Source of the DNA: Kumtagia sp963820075
GTDB lineage: Bacteria; Pseudomonadota; Alphaproteobacteria; Rhizobiales; Rhizobiaceae
Length of the DNA stretch: 64,000 bases
Assembly (NCBI GenBank): GCA_963820075.1
Contig: CAWFYS010000008.1
Coordinates: 172,594 to 236,593, forward strand
Direction: 5' to 3'
The translations under genes were made by a program, and so were the position numbers. Below, one piece after another: positions 34,815-44,557 of this stretch; within the stretch, counting starts at the first letter, position 1, and each line of letters begins with the position of its first letter. A model generated the notes under the pieces. The model was not told where the DNA came from. It ran no database searches and worked only from the letters and a program-made list of their open reading frames with translations.

Positions 34815-35357
34815 ATGCCGCAAATCATGATCCCTGCCGACGTTTCCTTCATGCCGGAATCTCCGGCGCACGACCCTGAAATCGAGCACATCAACGAAGA
34901 GGCCTTCGGGCCGGGCCGCTTCGCGCGCGCCGCCTACAAAATCCGCGAGGGCGGGCCGCATGAGCGGCACCTCTCCTTCGTGGCGCTCAGGCATGGCGAG
35001 GTGGTCGCTTCGGTGCGCCTGACGCGCATCGCCGCCGGCGAAGGCCGGGCGCTGCTGCTTGGGCCGCTCGCCGTGCGGCCGGCGCACAAGAATCTCGGCA
35101 TCGGCCGCGAACTTGTGGCGATCTCGGTCGAAGCCGCGCGGCAGGAACGCGCCGGGGCCGTGCTGCTGGTCGGCGACGAGCCGTATTACGGCCCGCTCGG
35201 TTTCAAGCGGATCGCGCGCGGGCAAATATCGATGCCGCGTCCGGTCGACCTCGACCGTATCCTTGTCAATGAGTTCATCCCCGGGACGGTCGAACGGCTG
35301 CGCGGCGAGGTCTGCCATGAGGACGGAACCCGGCCGCCGTTGCGCGCGAAGTGGTAG
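34815..35357 (+). CDS. GNAT-family N-acetyltransferase (YhbS-like)
   Basis: 180 residues. Similar in design to YhbS-type acetyltransferases: an N-terminal HDPEIEHINEEAFGPGRFAR, then acetyl-CoA loop LGPLAVRPAHKNLGIGREL and a C-terminal VGDEPYYGPLGFKR, where the Tyr-Tyr-Gly-Pro-Leu-Gly-Phe block is diagnostic. A second start at the ATG at 34827 is possible. The substrate is unknown. Monocistronic. Confidence 0.88.
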   Translation: MPQIMIPADVSFMPESPAHDPEIEHINEEAFGPGRFARAAYKIREGGPHERHLSFVALRHGEVVASVRLTRIAAGEGRALLLGPLAVRPAHKNLGIGRELVAISVEAARQERAGAVLLVGDEPYYGPLGFKRIARGQISMPRPVDLDRILVNEFIPGTVERLRGEVCHEDGTRPPLRAKW

Positions 35358-35653
35358 GGAGGAGCTTCCGCCCCAGTCAGGCAAGGCGATCGCCACGTGG
35401 CCCTGGCGGGCCTGCCCGGCGCTGTCGCGACACGCACCGACATGATCGAGGCGGCCAACCGCCCTCGACAACCGCTTCAGGGATGTCGAGAAGCAACTGC
35501 GCCGCGAAGCATGCGGTCTTCCATCAGCTTCGCAGCAGCTACGGTTTCACCGTGACCTACGGCGTCGGGACGCAGCCTCGGCGATGCGCAGCGCTTGGCG
35601 CGTGCGGTGGCCCTATCACCTCGTAGTCTCGGATACCTTCGGATGGGCCTGAA
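35358..35653. other. Intergenic region between convergent GNAT and guaA genes
   Basis: About 300 bases with no credible gene. A short frame across it has no homology and could be decayed sequence. No strong terminator hairpin was seen. Confidence 0.35.
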
Positions 35654-37213
35654 TCATTCCCACTCGATCGTGCCGGGCGGCTTGCTCGTCACGTCGTAGA
35701 CGACCCGGTTGATCCCGCGAACCTCGTTGATGATGCGGGTCGCGGTGGCGCCGAGAAAACTCATGTCATGGTGGAAGAAGTCGGCGGTCATGCCGTCGAC
35801 GGACGTCACGGCGCGCAGCGCGCAGACGAACTCGTAGGTGCGGCCGTCGCCCATCACGCCCACCGTCCGCACCGGAAGCAGCACGGCGAATGCCTGCCAG
35901 ATCGCATCGTAGAGGCCGGCCTTGCTGATCTCGTCGCGATAGATCGCGTCGGCCTCCCGCAATATGTCGAGCTTTTCGCGGGTGACGCCGCCCGGGCAGC
36001 GTATGGCGAGGCCCGGCCCCGGGAAAGGATGGCGGCCTATGAAATGGTCCGGCAGGCCGAGCTCCCTGCCGAGCGCCCTCACCTCGTCCTTGAACAATTC
36101 GCGCAGCGGCTCCACCAGCTTCATGTTCATGCGCTCGGGCAAGCCGCCGACATTGTGATGCGACTTGATCGTCACCGACGGGCCGCCGGTGAACGATACG
36201 CTCTCGATCACGTCGGGATAGAGCGTGCCCTGCGCCAGGAATTCGGCGCCTCCCAGTTTCTTCGCCTCTTCCTCGAACACCTCGATGAACAGGCGGCCAA
36301 TCGTCTTGCGCTTCTTCTCCGGGTCGCTCTCGCCCTCCAGCGCGCCGATGAAACGGTCGGCGGCATCGACCAGGATCAGCGGCAGATTGTAGTGCTCACG
36401 GAACATCTCTACGACGGCTTTTGCCTCGTCCTTGCGCATCAGCCCGTGGTCGACCAGGATGCAGGTGAGCTGGTCGCCGACCGCTTCGTGGATCAACAGC
36501 GCGGCTACCGAGGAGTCGACGCCGCCCGACAGGGCGCAAATGACCCTGCCCTTGCCGACCTGCTCGCGGATCGCCGCGACCGCTCTCTCGCGATAGGCGG
36601 CCATCGTCCAGTCGCCCTTGAGGCCGGCAATATTGCGTACGAAATTGCGGAGCAGCTTCGACCCGTCCGGCGTGTGCACGACCTCGGGATGAAACATGAT
36701 GCCATACATTTTGCGCTCGACATTGCCGAAGACGGCGAAGGGCGCTCCCTCCGAGCGGCCGAAAATCTCGAAATCCCTGGGGAGTGAAATCACCCGGTCG
36801 CCATGGCTCATCCACACCTGATGGCGCTGGCCGGGCGCCCAGAGTCCATCAAACAACGGGCATTCCCTCTCCACCTCAACGAAGGCGCGGCCGAATTCAC
36901 GGTGGTCGGAGCTTTCGGCGACACCGCCCATCTGCACGCACATCGCCATCTGGCCATAGCAGATGCCGAGCACCGGCACGCCTGCCTCGAAGACGATCTG
37001 CGGCGCCCGCGGACTGCCGGCTTCGGTCGTCGACGCTGGCCCGCCGGAGAGGATCACCGCCTTCGGATTGATACGCTGGAACGCCGCCTCCGCGGACTGG
37101 AACGGCACGATCTCGGAGTGCACGCCGGCCTCGCGCACGCGCCGGGCAATGAGCTGAGTGACCTGGCTGCCGAAATCTATGATGAGGACGGTGTCGGATG
37201 CGGCGTTCTTCAT
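35654..37213 (-). CDS. guaA: GMP synthase (glutamine-hydrolysing)
   Basis: 519 residues. GuaA converts XMP to GMP with glutamine and ATP. The N-terminal class I glutaminase has Cys85 in LGICYGQMA and the His/Glu pair in MFHPEVVHT. The ATP pyrophosphatase has P-loop ALSGGVDSSVAALL. The C-terminal dimerisation/XMP domain carries HPFPGPGLAIR and ends with GTIEWE, the invariant tail. It is the last gene of an rsmB-type/paaI/mtn/guaA run on the minus strand, with a family 2 repeat between mtn and guaA. Confidence 0.97.
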   Translation of the reverse strand: MKNAASDTVLIIDFGSQVTQLIARRVREAGVHSEIVPFQSAEAAFQRINPKAVILSGGPASTTEAGSPRAPQIVFEAGVPVLGICYGQMAMCVQMGGVAESSDHREFGRAFVEVERECPLFDGLWAPGQRHQVWMSHGDRVISLPRDFEIFGRSEGAPFAVFGNVERKMYGIMFHPEVVHTPDGSKLLRNFVRNIAGLKGDWTMAAYRERAVAAIREQVGKGRVICALSGGVDSSVAALLIHEAVGDQLTCILVDHGLMRKDEAKAVVEMFREHYNLPLILVDAADRFIGALEGESDPEKKRKTIGRLFIEVFEEEAKKLGGAEFLAQGTLYPDVIESVSFTGGPSVTIKSHHNVGGLPERMNMKLVEPLRELFKDEVRALGRELGLPDHFIGRHPFPGPGLAIRCPGGVTREKLDILREADAIYRDEISKAGLYDAIWQAFAVLLPVRTVGVMGDGRTYEFVCALRAVTSVDGMTADFFHHDMSFLGATATRIINEVRGINRVVYDVTSKPPGTIEWE

Positions 37214-37270
37214 GGCGGCCGTTTAATGAAAGAAACGAGTCGGCGCAACCGGCCGTATAATCCTTCCACG

Positions 37271-37374
37271 GCCGTGAACTCGGGTTAACGAAGAGCGAAG
37301 TCCCCCTCTCCGTCTTGCTTCGCAAGCCGGAGAGGGGGCTGAATGGCGATCCCAATAACCCGAATTCGGAGCTC
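37271..37374. repeat. Dispersed repeat, family 2, copy C
   Basis: GTGAACTCGGGTTAACGAAG at one end and ATAACCCGAATTCGGAGCTC at the other, separated by a CT-rich stem (CCCCTCTCCG/CGGAGAGGGG). Lies between mtn and guaA. Same core as 3745, 21556 and 46493. Confidence 0.7.
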
Positions 37375-37391
37375 TGTTAATCCGTCACCTG

Positions 37392-38028
37392 TCAGCCCGT
37401 CAGCAGGCCGTCGCCGATCGCCGCTTCCAGCCTGCCCACCGCTTCCGCCAGCTTCTCGTCGATGACGTGCAGATATTCCGTCCAGTCGCCGACATGGCGC
37501 AGATTCAGCCTTGCCGTCGGAAATGCCGCGCAGCGCCGCCAGCGGAACGGAAAAAGTCTGGCAGGCCCTGAGCACGGCGAACGTCTCCATGTCGACCATG
37601 TCCTCGGCAATGGCATCGTAGGCGGAGCCCGAGATGATCGTGCCGCCCGTGGACAGGCTGGCCTCCCTTATGCCCGGTATCCGCAAGGGCAGCGGCTGCG
37701 TCGCCGGCAGTTCGAGAAACGGCGTGACGCCCTTCGCGAAGCCGAGCGCGGAGGCGTCCATGTCGCGATAGCAGACCGAGACGGCCTGGTAGATTTCCGC
37801 CTGTTCGAGCGACCGGCTGCCGGCGGAGCCCAGGGATACGACGAGATCCGGCGCTGTGCCGCCGGCTTCGAGCCGCGCCAGCGCCCCGCCCATCCTGACG
37901 CCGGCCTCGACCGGACCGACGCCGGTCATCAGCGGCTGGAACAGACGCCGCAAATGCGGTCCGTATTCGGCGTCAGCCGCCATGACGAACAGCACTTTCC
38001 TGCCGCCAATCATTGTCGGCCCGACCAT
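37392..38028 (-). pseudogene. 5'-methylthioadenosine/S-adenosylhomocysteine nucleosidase-like phosphorylase-fold protein, frameshifted
   Basis: The N-terminal ~150 residues (KVLFVMAADAEYGPHLRRLF; TGVGPVEAGVRM; DMVDMETFAVLRACQTFSVP) have the nucleoside phosphorylase fold and the catalytic ME/D region of MTA/SAH nucleosidases. After GISDGKAE the frame is lost by one extra T near 37504; the next frame supplies LRHVGDWTEYLHVIDEKLAE. Removing the base gives ~210 residues, a normal length. The function is hydrolysis of MTA or SAH in methyl recycling. The start is four bases after the paaI stop, so the two are coupled. Confidence 0.75.
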
Positions 38029-38031
38029 GGC

Positions 38032-38492
38032 TCAGCCTTCCACGCCTTGCCGGCCGGCAACTGCCATCATCGTCCCGGTCATTGTGGCGATCAGCTTCGC
38101 CTCGCCATCGGCGGCGAAGGCGTAGGCCTGTCCGTCGGCAACGACAATGGTGCGGCCGGGCTTGGTAACCGATCCCCGGAAGAGGAAGCGCTCCCCCTTT
38201 CCCGGCGCCAGCAGATTGACCTTGAACTCGATGGTCAGCACGCCCGCATTTTCCGGCATCAGCGAAAAGGCCGCATAGCCGCAGGCCGAATCGAGCGCCG
38301 TCGAAATAATGCCCGCGTGCAGAAAACCGTGCTGCTGGGTCAGCGCGCTGGAATACGGCATTTCGATTTCCACGGTGCCGGGCGTCACGCTCGTCAGTTG
38401 GGCGCCGATGGTCGCCATGGCCTGCTGCCGCTCGAACGAGGAGCGTGACCCGCTCCTCGAAATCCAGCGCTGGGAACAATGTTTGCCGACAT
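38032..38492 (-). pseudogene. PaaI-family thioesterase, frameshifted at its 5' end
   Basis: The hot-dog domain is clear: QHGFLHAGIISTALDSACGY contains the catalytic His-Gly-x-x and Asp of PaaI-type thioesterases, followed by FKVNLLAPGKG. The N-terminus is split: MSAN at 38492, then FPALDFEERV in a second frame, then RSSFERQQAM in a third. Two extra bases (near 38478 and 38445) account for it. Corrected, it would be about 150 residues with an AAGG site before ATG. The substrate is an acyl-CoA of unknown kind. Confidence 0.72.
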
Positions 38493-38596
38493 GCCTTGCG
38501 ACCTCCGATCGCCGGTTATCGCAGAGCCGCTCGCGACAGGCAACGCAATTGCTGCGGCGCAACAAACTTCGGGCCGGCCCTGCCCGCCGGTGCTGG

Positions 38597-39886
38597 TCAG
38601 GCGGCGCGCTGAAGTGCCGCGAAATAGAAGCCGTCGGTGCCACTGCTGAGCGGCGAAAGCATGATGCCGCAATCCGCCTCGATGCGTACGGAATTGCTTT
38701 GTCCGCGCAGCCGCCGCGCGATCAGTTCGCCGTGATCAACGGCCGAAAATTCGGGGTTGGCCGCGAGGAATACTGCGATCTGGTCGTGATTTTCCTCGCG
38801 AAACACGGAGCATGTTATGTAGACCAGCCGACCGCCGGGCTTCACATAGGCTTTCGCATCCGCGAGGATCCTCGCCTGCTCCGCCTTGCGCACGTCGAGC
38901 TGCCGGGCGGTCAGCCGCCATTTGGCATCCGGCCGGCGGCGCCACGTTCCGCTGCCGGTGCAAGGCGCGTCGATCAGCACCAGTTCCATCCGGCCGGCGA
39001 GCGTCGTGAGCTCGGCCGGCTTTGACAGGACCTGGATATTTCGGGCATGCGCCCTGCGGATACGCTCGAAGATCGGCGCGAGCCGGGCCTTTTCCGCGTC
39101 ATAGGCGAAGATCTGGCCCTTGTTCCGCATCGCCGCGGCCAGCGCCAGCGTCTTGCCGCCGGCGCCGGCACAGAAGTCAAGGACCTGCATACCGGGCATG
39201 GCGCCGGCAAGCTCGGCGGCCAGTTGCGACCCTTCATCCTGCACCTCGAACCAACCCCTCTGGAAGGAGGGCTCGGCCTGCACATTGGGATGCCGCCCCT
39301 CCCCGGCGATCGGCGGAATGCGCAGCCCCGAAGACGCCAGCGCGGTCGGGGCGGCTCCGGTCTGGTCGAGTTCCGCCCGAACGCGGTCGCGGTCGCTGAT
39401 CAGCGTGTTCACACGAAGGTCGAGCGGCGGCCGGCCGGCCAGCGCGCCTGCCTCCGCGACCCAATCCTCGCCGAAGCTTCGCTCGAACAATGGCGCGCAC
39501 CAGTCCGGAATGTCGGCACGCACGGCGGGCGGGGCGTCATCGAGACCCCTTGAAGAGAGGAGGGCCAGCTCGCCTTCATCCAGTGGCGCGGGCGCGAAAC
39601 GGTCGCCGTCGAGAATGCGATTGATCGCCTCCGGCGTCTCACCCCATTCCAGCAGCAGAGCGCCGAAGGCAAGCGCGCGCGGCGTGTCGGCGTCGAACAG
39701 CCAGGCGGATGACCGTTTGCGGCGAAGCGCATCATAGACGATGTTGCCGATCGCGGCGCGGTCGCCCGCGCCCGCGAAACGGTGCGACAGGCCCCAATCC
39801 TTCAAGGCGTCGGCAACCGGACGATGGCGCCGCCCGATGTCATCAAGAACTTCGATGGCTGCCGCCAGCCGCCCGCCCAGTCGCAT
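38597..39886 (-). CDS. RsmB/NOP-family RNA (cytosine-C5) methyltransferase
   Basis: 429 residues. An N-terminal NusB-like helical region (RRHRPVADALKDWGLSHRF; FAFGALLLEWG-like segment) leads to a Rossmann methyltransferase with the SAM motif FCAGAGGKTLALAAAM. The two m5C catalytic motifs are present: DAPCTGSGTWRRRPDAKWRL and ITCSVFREEN. Target is probably rRNA, as for RsmB, but the site is not assured. It is intact, although neighbours on both sides are frameshifted. First gene of the run toward guaA. Confidence 0.9.
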   Translation of the reverse strand: MRLGGRLAAAIEVLDDIGRRHRPVADALKDWGLSHRFAGAGDRAAIGNIVYDALRRKRSSAWLFDADTPRALAFGALLLEWGETPEAINRILDGDRFAPAPLDEGELALLSSRGLDDAPPAVRADIPDWCAPLFERSFGEDWVAEAGALAGRPPLDLRVNTLISDRDRVRAELDQTGAAPTALASSGLRIPPIAGEGRHPNVQAEPSFQRGWFEVQDEGSQLAAELAGAMPGMQVLDFCAGAGGKTLALAAAMRNKGQIFAYDAEKARLAPIFERIRRAHARNIQVLSKPAELTTLAGRMELVLIDAPCTGSGTWRRRPDAKWRLTARQLDVRKAEQARILADAKAYVKPGGRLVYITCSVFREENHDQIAVFLAANPEFSAVDHGELIARRLRGQSNSVRIEADCGIMLSPLSSGTDGFYFAALQRAA

Positions 39887-40142
39887 GTCGGTGTCCCGCT
39901 TCGGTTTGCCCGTTCGGGTGAACTGCTACATCCGCAAACGGGAAGAGGCAACACCGGGCGGTTGCCCTCTCGGCGAAAACTTCCTCCGGACTTGCCGCGT
40001 CGGGAGCATGCAAATGGCAGCCTCGCCCGGCTTGTTGTCAGATTGAGAGCACCCTAAAAGCGCTAACCCCGCATTCTCACACTGGATGCGGGCTGAGGCC
40101 GGGAACATGTCCCGGCCTTGCGAAGAGATTCCCAAAAGCCCG
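39887..40142. other. Intergenic region between katA and rsmB-type genes
   Basis: 256 bases without a gene. It includes a perfect 9-bp hairpin AGGCCGGGA/TCCCGGCCT at 40096-40118, placed just downstream of katA on the minus strand. It has no T-tract, so it is at best a weak terminator. Confidence 0.4.
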
Positions 40143-41648
40143 CTATTCGGCGGCCTGCTGCGGCGTTTGCGGCGTCACCGAAATCGCCGGGCGGGCGCGG
40201 CCGTCCGCCACGGCAAGCGCGGCGCGCACGCCATTGCCGTAGTCCGGATGCACCAGGTCGAAATGCGCAAGCTGGCGCTCCTCGATCTCTTGCGGAATGC
40301 CGCCCATCGCCGCCGCGATGTTGGAGAAGAGACGCTGCTTCTGTGCCGCGTCGAACAGGTTGAACAGCGCGCGCGGCTGGCCGATAGTCGTCATTGCCGA
40401 TGCGATGGTTGTAGCGGTCGGCATCGCCCGAGATTTTCAGCGGCGGCTCCTTCGCCGACTTGTCCTCGACCGGCCCGCCGAACGAGTTCGGCTCGTAGAA
40501 GGCGTCCGGATTGCCGGTCTTGATGCCGCCATAGATGTTCATCTGGCCGTCGCGGTGATAATGATGGATGTCCTTGAGCGGCCGGTTGACGGGGATCGTC
40601 TCGTAATGCGTGCCGAGGCGATGGCGATGAGCGTCCGCATAGGAGAAGATGCGGGCCTGCAGCATCTTGTCCGGCGACCAGGAAATGCCCGGCACGATGT
40701 TCGACGGCGAGAAGGCGACATTCTCGATCTCGGCGAAATAGTTGTCCGGATTGCGGTTCAGCTCGAACACGCCGATGTCGATCGGCGGGAAGTCGCCATG
40801 CGGCCAGACCTTGGTCAGGTCGAACGGGTTGAACGGCGTCTTCTCGGCGTCGAGTTCGGGCATGATCTGCACCTGCACCTTCCACTTCGGGAAGTCGCCC
40901 CGCTCGATGCGCGTTGTAGAGATCCTCCTGCGTCGACTCGCGGGTCTGCCGATCACTTTCTCGGCTTCCTCATTGGTCCAGTGGCGATGGCCCTGCAAGG
41001 TCTTGAAGTGGAACTTCACCCAGTACCGCTCGCCGGCGTCGTTCCACAGCGAATAAGTGTGCGAGCCGTAACCGTTGATGTGGCGCACATCGGTCGGCAG
41101 GCCGCGGTCCGACATCAGGATCGTCACCTGGTGCAGGCTCTCGGGCGACAGCGACCAGAAGTCCCACATCGCCGTCGGCGAACGCAGGTTGGTTTTCGGA
41201 TGGCGCTTCTGCGTGTGAATGAAATCCGGGAACTTCACCGGGTCGCGCACGAAGAATACCGGCGTGTTGTTGCCGACCAGGTCCCAGTTGCCGTCCTCGG
41301 TGTAGAATTTCAGCGCGAAGCCGCGGACGTCGCGCTCCGCATCGGCCGCGCCCTGCTCGCCGGCGACGGTCGAGAAGCGGGCGATCATCGGGGTCTCGGC
41401 GCCCGGCTGCAGAACCTTGGCCTTGGTGTATTCCGGAGATGTCGCCGGTGATCCTCAGCGTGCCGTGGGCGCCCCAGCCCTTGGCGTGTACCGGCGCGCT
41501 CGGGAATGCGCTCGCGGTTCTGGTGCGCGAGCTTCTCGATCAGCTGATAGTCCTGCAGCAGAAGCGGGCCGCGCTCGCCAGCGGTGATGGAGTTCTGGTT
41601 GTCGGGGACAGGCGCGCCGGCGCTGGTCGTCATCGTTGGTTTGGTCAT
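40143..41648 (-). pseudogene. katA: Monofunctional heme catalase, multiply frameshifted
   Basis: Clade-3-type catalase pieced from three frames: MTKPTMTTSAGAPVPDNQNS at the start, then IARFSTVAGEQGAADAERDV with the heme-pocket segment, VRDPVKFPDFIHTQKRHPKT, and ERGDFPKWKVQVQIMPELDA. The C-terminus resumes with PRALFNLFDAAQKQRL. Indels are near 41490, 41433, 40950, 40909 and 40386; all but one are extra bases. Corrected, a normal ~500-residue enzyme results, which would dismutate hydrogen peroxide in the cytoplasm. It is divergent from an OxyR-like gene that is equally damaged. Confidence 0.85.
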
Positions 41649-41800
41649 TGACCCTACCTCCCTGCATGCTGGTGGGTACTGGCGAAAATCGATCCGTCCG
41701 CCGGTTGCGAGGTCCGCAGTCAGTCTGGAACGATTCCAGACTATGGCTGTCGAGCCATAAAGACAAATTGCCTTTTCTAATTTTTTCGATAACTTCTCTT

Positions 41801-42721
41801 ATGACAAATCTGACGATCGCGGCAGCTTGCACTATTTCGCCGCTCTGGCACAGACGCTGCATTTCGGCCGCGCCGCGGAACTGGCGGGCGTCACCCAGCC
41901 GGCGCTGTCGGCACAGATCGCCGAGATGGAGGCTGCGGCTTGGACTGCCGGCTGTTCGAGCGCGGCGGCCGAGTCGGTGCGGCTGACCGACGAGGCGATG
42001 GCGCTGCAGCCGCTCATCGAGCGCATACTCGCTGAGATCAGCGAGGTGGAGACGCGTGGCGCGGCGCGGCCGGCTTGGCCAGGAAGGGAAGCTTCCGGCT
42101 CGGCATCATCCCGACTGTCGCGCCCTACCTGCTGCCGCATGTGCTGCCGGAGCTGAAGGCGCGTTTCCCGGCGCTGATCCTGGAACTGCGCGAGGCGGTG
42201 ACGGCCACGCTGGTCGAGGAAACCGGCGACGGGCCGCATCGACGCGCTTCGTCGCCGCCATGCCGCTCGATTATCCCGGCCTGCGTCACCGAAGACGCTG
42301 TTCGACGACCGTTTCTTCCTCGCCGTACCCGGCGGCCGATCCGGGATCGTCGTCGCCGCCCGTGCCGCCGGAAAGCCCGGCGCTCGAACGGCTGATGCTG
42401 CTGGAGGAAGGTCACTGCCTGCGCGACCAGGCGCTTGCCGTCTGCGGCAGCGTGCAGGCCGGTGGCGATGGCCAATTACGGCGCGACCAGCCTGACGACG
42501 CTCCTGCAGATGGTCGCGCACGGGCTGGGCATCACCCTGATCCCGGAAATGGCGCGGGGTCCGGCCGCCGACATGCGCGACGTGAGGATCGTTCCCTTCG
42601 CCGAGCCGATGCCGGCCCGCACGCTTGTGCCTCGCCTGGCGGCGCAACAGCCCGCGGCAGGAGGAATGCGCTGGAACTCGCCAGGATCATCCGCCGATTG
42701 AGCGGCAGACTGCTTTCCTGA
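41801..42721 (+). pseudogene. OxyR-like LysR-type regulator, multiply frameshifted
   Basis: Fragments in several frames rebuild a LysR-type regulator: LHYFAALAQTLHFGRAAELA then GVTQPALSAQIAEME (helix-turn-helix), a GSFRLGIIPTVAPYLLPHVL effector-domain opening, EEGHCLRDQALAVC with the Cys expected for redox sensing, and HGLGITLIPEMA near the end. At least five one-base insertions break it. Its position, divergent from katA, is the typical oxyR-katA layout in rhizobia, where OxyR activates catalase under peroxide. Coordinates of the 3' end are approximate, as it runs into hisG. Confidence 0.75.
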
Positions 42722-43391
42722 CCTCGGCGAGCGTGGCCTCGTCCGCCGCGTCGCGCGCGCGGCGGGACGCGACGAGGCAGGCCTGAGATCGCAGGATAAC
42801 GCCGTCCGCCAGCACTTTCAGATGGTTGGCGCGCAGCGTCGAACCGGTCGTCGTGATGTCGACGATCACATCGGCCGAACCGGCGGCGGGCGCGCCCTCC
42901 GTCGCCCCGAGGCTTTCGACGATGCGGTAGACCTGGATGCCGTGCATCTGGGAGAAGAACTGCTGGGTGAGCCGCCAGTATTTGGTGGCGATCCTGAGCC
43001 GGCGACCGTGACGCTGGCGGAAGTCGGCGGCGACATCGTCCAGATCGGCCATCGTATCGACATCCAGCCAGATTTCCGGCACCGCCACCACCACGTCGGC
43101 GCCGCCGAAGCCGAGACGCGCCACGATCTCGGCGCGCGCCTCCCAGTCGGCCCGGCTCTCGCGCAGAAGATCCTCGCCGGTAATGCCGAGGTCGACATTG
43201 CCCTGGCCGAGTTCGCCGGCGATTTCGGATGCCGAGAGGAAGGCCACCTCGATGTCGTCGCGTTCGGCGACGCGGGCGCGGTATTTGCGCTCGTCGCCTG
43301 GCAGGCTGACCGGCAGGCCGGCCGCTGCCAGCACTTCCAGCGCCTGCTCGCGCAGCCGGCCCTTCGACGGAATGGCGAGCGTGATGCTCAT
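42687..43391 (-). CDS. hisG: ATP phosphoribosyltransferase catalytic subunit (short form)
   Basis: 234 residues, the short HisG form that requires HisZ. The enzyme joins ATP and PRPP in the first step of histidine synthesis. The sequence has TLAIPSKGRLREQALEVL, the DLGITGEDLLRE segment, and the PRPP-binding loop DVIVDITTTGSTLRANHLKV. No C-terminal regulatory domain is present, as expected. It overlaps the hisZ stop by four bases (ATGA). Its 3' end overlaps the reconstructed end of the convergent regulator. Confidence 0.95.
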   Translation of the reverse strand: MSITLAIPSKGRLREQALEVLAAAGLPVSLPGDERKYRARVAERDDIEVAFLSASEIAGELGQGNVDLGITGEDLLRESRADWEARAEIVARLGFGGADVVVAVPEIWLDVDTMADLDDVAADFRQRHGRRLRIATKYWRLTQQFFSQMHGIQVYRIVESLGATEGAPAAGSADVIVDITTTGSTLRANHLKVLADGVILRSQACLVASRRARDAADEATLAEVRKAVCRSIGG

Positions 43392-44506
43392 CGTCCGGCC
43401 TCCCGCAGCGCCTCGATGCGGTCGAGCCACACCGAAAAGCCGACGCCGGCGATCGGCTTTTGCGCGCCCAGCAAGGTGAGAAGCCGGTCGTAGCGGCCGC
43501 CGCCGGCCAGCGGCCGCGCGCCCTCGCCCGCCGCGATCTCGAAGACCAGTCCGGTATAGTAGTCGAGCGGACGCCCGAAAGCGGCGTCATAGCGGATCGC
43601 GTCGGCAGGCAGTCCATGCGCGGCGATTGCCTCGGCGCGGGCAGCGAATGTCTGAAGCGCCGCGCCGAGCGACAGTCCGGCGCCGGCGGCGAAATCTTCC
43701 AGCGCCGCGGTTGCGTCGGGTAACGGCACATGGATCGACAGGAAACGCTTGAGCGCATCGAAGGCCTCGGCCGATAGCCGCACGCTGCGCAGTTCCGCTT
43801 TCTCGATCAGGCGGCGCGCTATGTCGGGCGGCGTGCGGCTGGCCGAGGGCGACAGGCGCGCTTCCTCCATGCCTGCGGCGACATGGGCGGCAAGCGCCTC
43901 GACATCGCCTGAAGCGACGAGGGAGGCGGCAGGCTCGGCAAGCGCGCCGTTGCGCGGCGGGTTGGCGAGGTCGGCAAGCGCGGAGGTCAGAAGCTCGTCC
44001 GAGCCGAAGGCGCGCGCCAGCCGCATGCGCCAGCCGCGCGGCAGGCCGAGCGCGGCAAGCACGGCCTCGAAAACCGCCTGGTCGCCCAGCGAAACCGTGA
44101 GGAGGCGGCCGGGCAGCGCCAGTTGCAGGAGCGCATGCGCATCCGCGAGCGAGCGGGCGTCGGCCGAAGCGATTTCGGGATCGCCCAGATCCTCGATGCC
44201 GGCCTGCAGGAACTCGGCCTCGCCGTCGCGGCGCTGGCGGAAAACCTCGCCGAGATAGGCGTAGCGGCGCGGCGTGCCGGACTGGGCGCGGATATGGTCG
44301 AGACAGACGGGAATGGTGAATTCCGGGCGCAGGCAAAGCTGTTCGCCGGTCTCGCTCTCGGTGAGGAAGATGCGGCGGCGCAGGTCCTCGCCCGCCATGT
44401 CGAGAAACGGATCGGCGGGCTGCAGCACGGCAACGTCCACCAGGCCGGCCCCGCGCGCGACGAAGAGAGTTCTGATTTCGGAGGCTAGAGCTGGCGAGTG
44501 GGTCAT
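43388..44506 (-). CDS. hisZ: ATP phosphoribosyltransferase regulatory subunit
   Basis: 372 residues. HisZ is a paralogue of histidyl-tRNA synthetase that lost aminoacylation and forms the regulatory half of the hetero-octameric HisG/HisZ enzyme. The class II synthetase core is visible in CLRPEFTIPVCLDHI, YLGEVFRQRRDGEAEFLQAG and LDYYTGLVFEI plus the ARPLAGGGRYDRLL loop. The C-terminal anticodon domain is absent, as in HisZ. Intact, and coupled to hisG by ATGA. It follows hisS but is separated from it by a 315-base repeat-filled gap. Confidence 0.95.
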   Translation of the reverse strand: MTHSPALASEIRTLFVARGAGLVDVAVLQPADPFLDMAGEDLRRRIFLTESETGEQLCLRPEFTIPVCLDHIRAQSGTPRRYAYLGEVFRQRRDGEAEFLQAGIEDLGDPEIASADARSLADAHALLQLALPGRLLTVSLGDQAVFEAVLAALGLPRGWRMRLARAFGSDELLTSALADLANPPRNGALAEPAASLVASGDVEALAAHVAAGMEEARLSPSASRTPPDIARRLIEKAELRSVRLSAEAFDALKRFLSIHVPLPDATAALEDFAAGAGLSLGAALQTFAARAEAIAAHGLPADAIRYDAAFGRPLDYYTGLVFEIAAGEGARPLAGGGRYDRLLTLLGAQKPIAGVGFSVWLDRIEALREAGR

Positions 44507-44557
44507 TTGGCGGCCGCCAGACTCGTGGCAATATGCAACTGCACGAGCGTGCGTGCG

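Noticed and set aside
37285..37391. Extension of the mtn-like frame into a longer C-terminus
   Set aside because: The tail reads through a dispersed repeat after the frameshift near 37504; the correct frame ends at 37392.
34056..38478. Programmed ribosomal frameshifting to explain the split frames
   Set aside because: The breaks differ in sequence, lack slippery heptamers or a shared downstream structure, and affect genes whose relatives are read in one frame. Extra bases explain them more simply.
40096..40118. Perfect 9-bp hairpin as terminator of katA
   Set aside because: No T-tract follows on the minus strand, so it is noted only as a structure within the gap.
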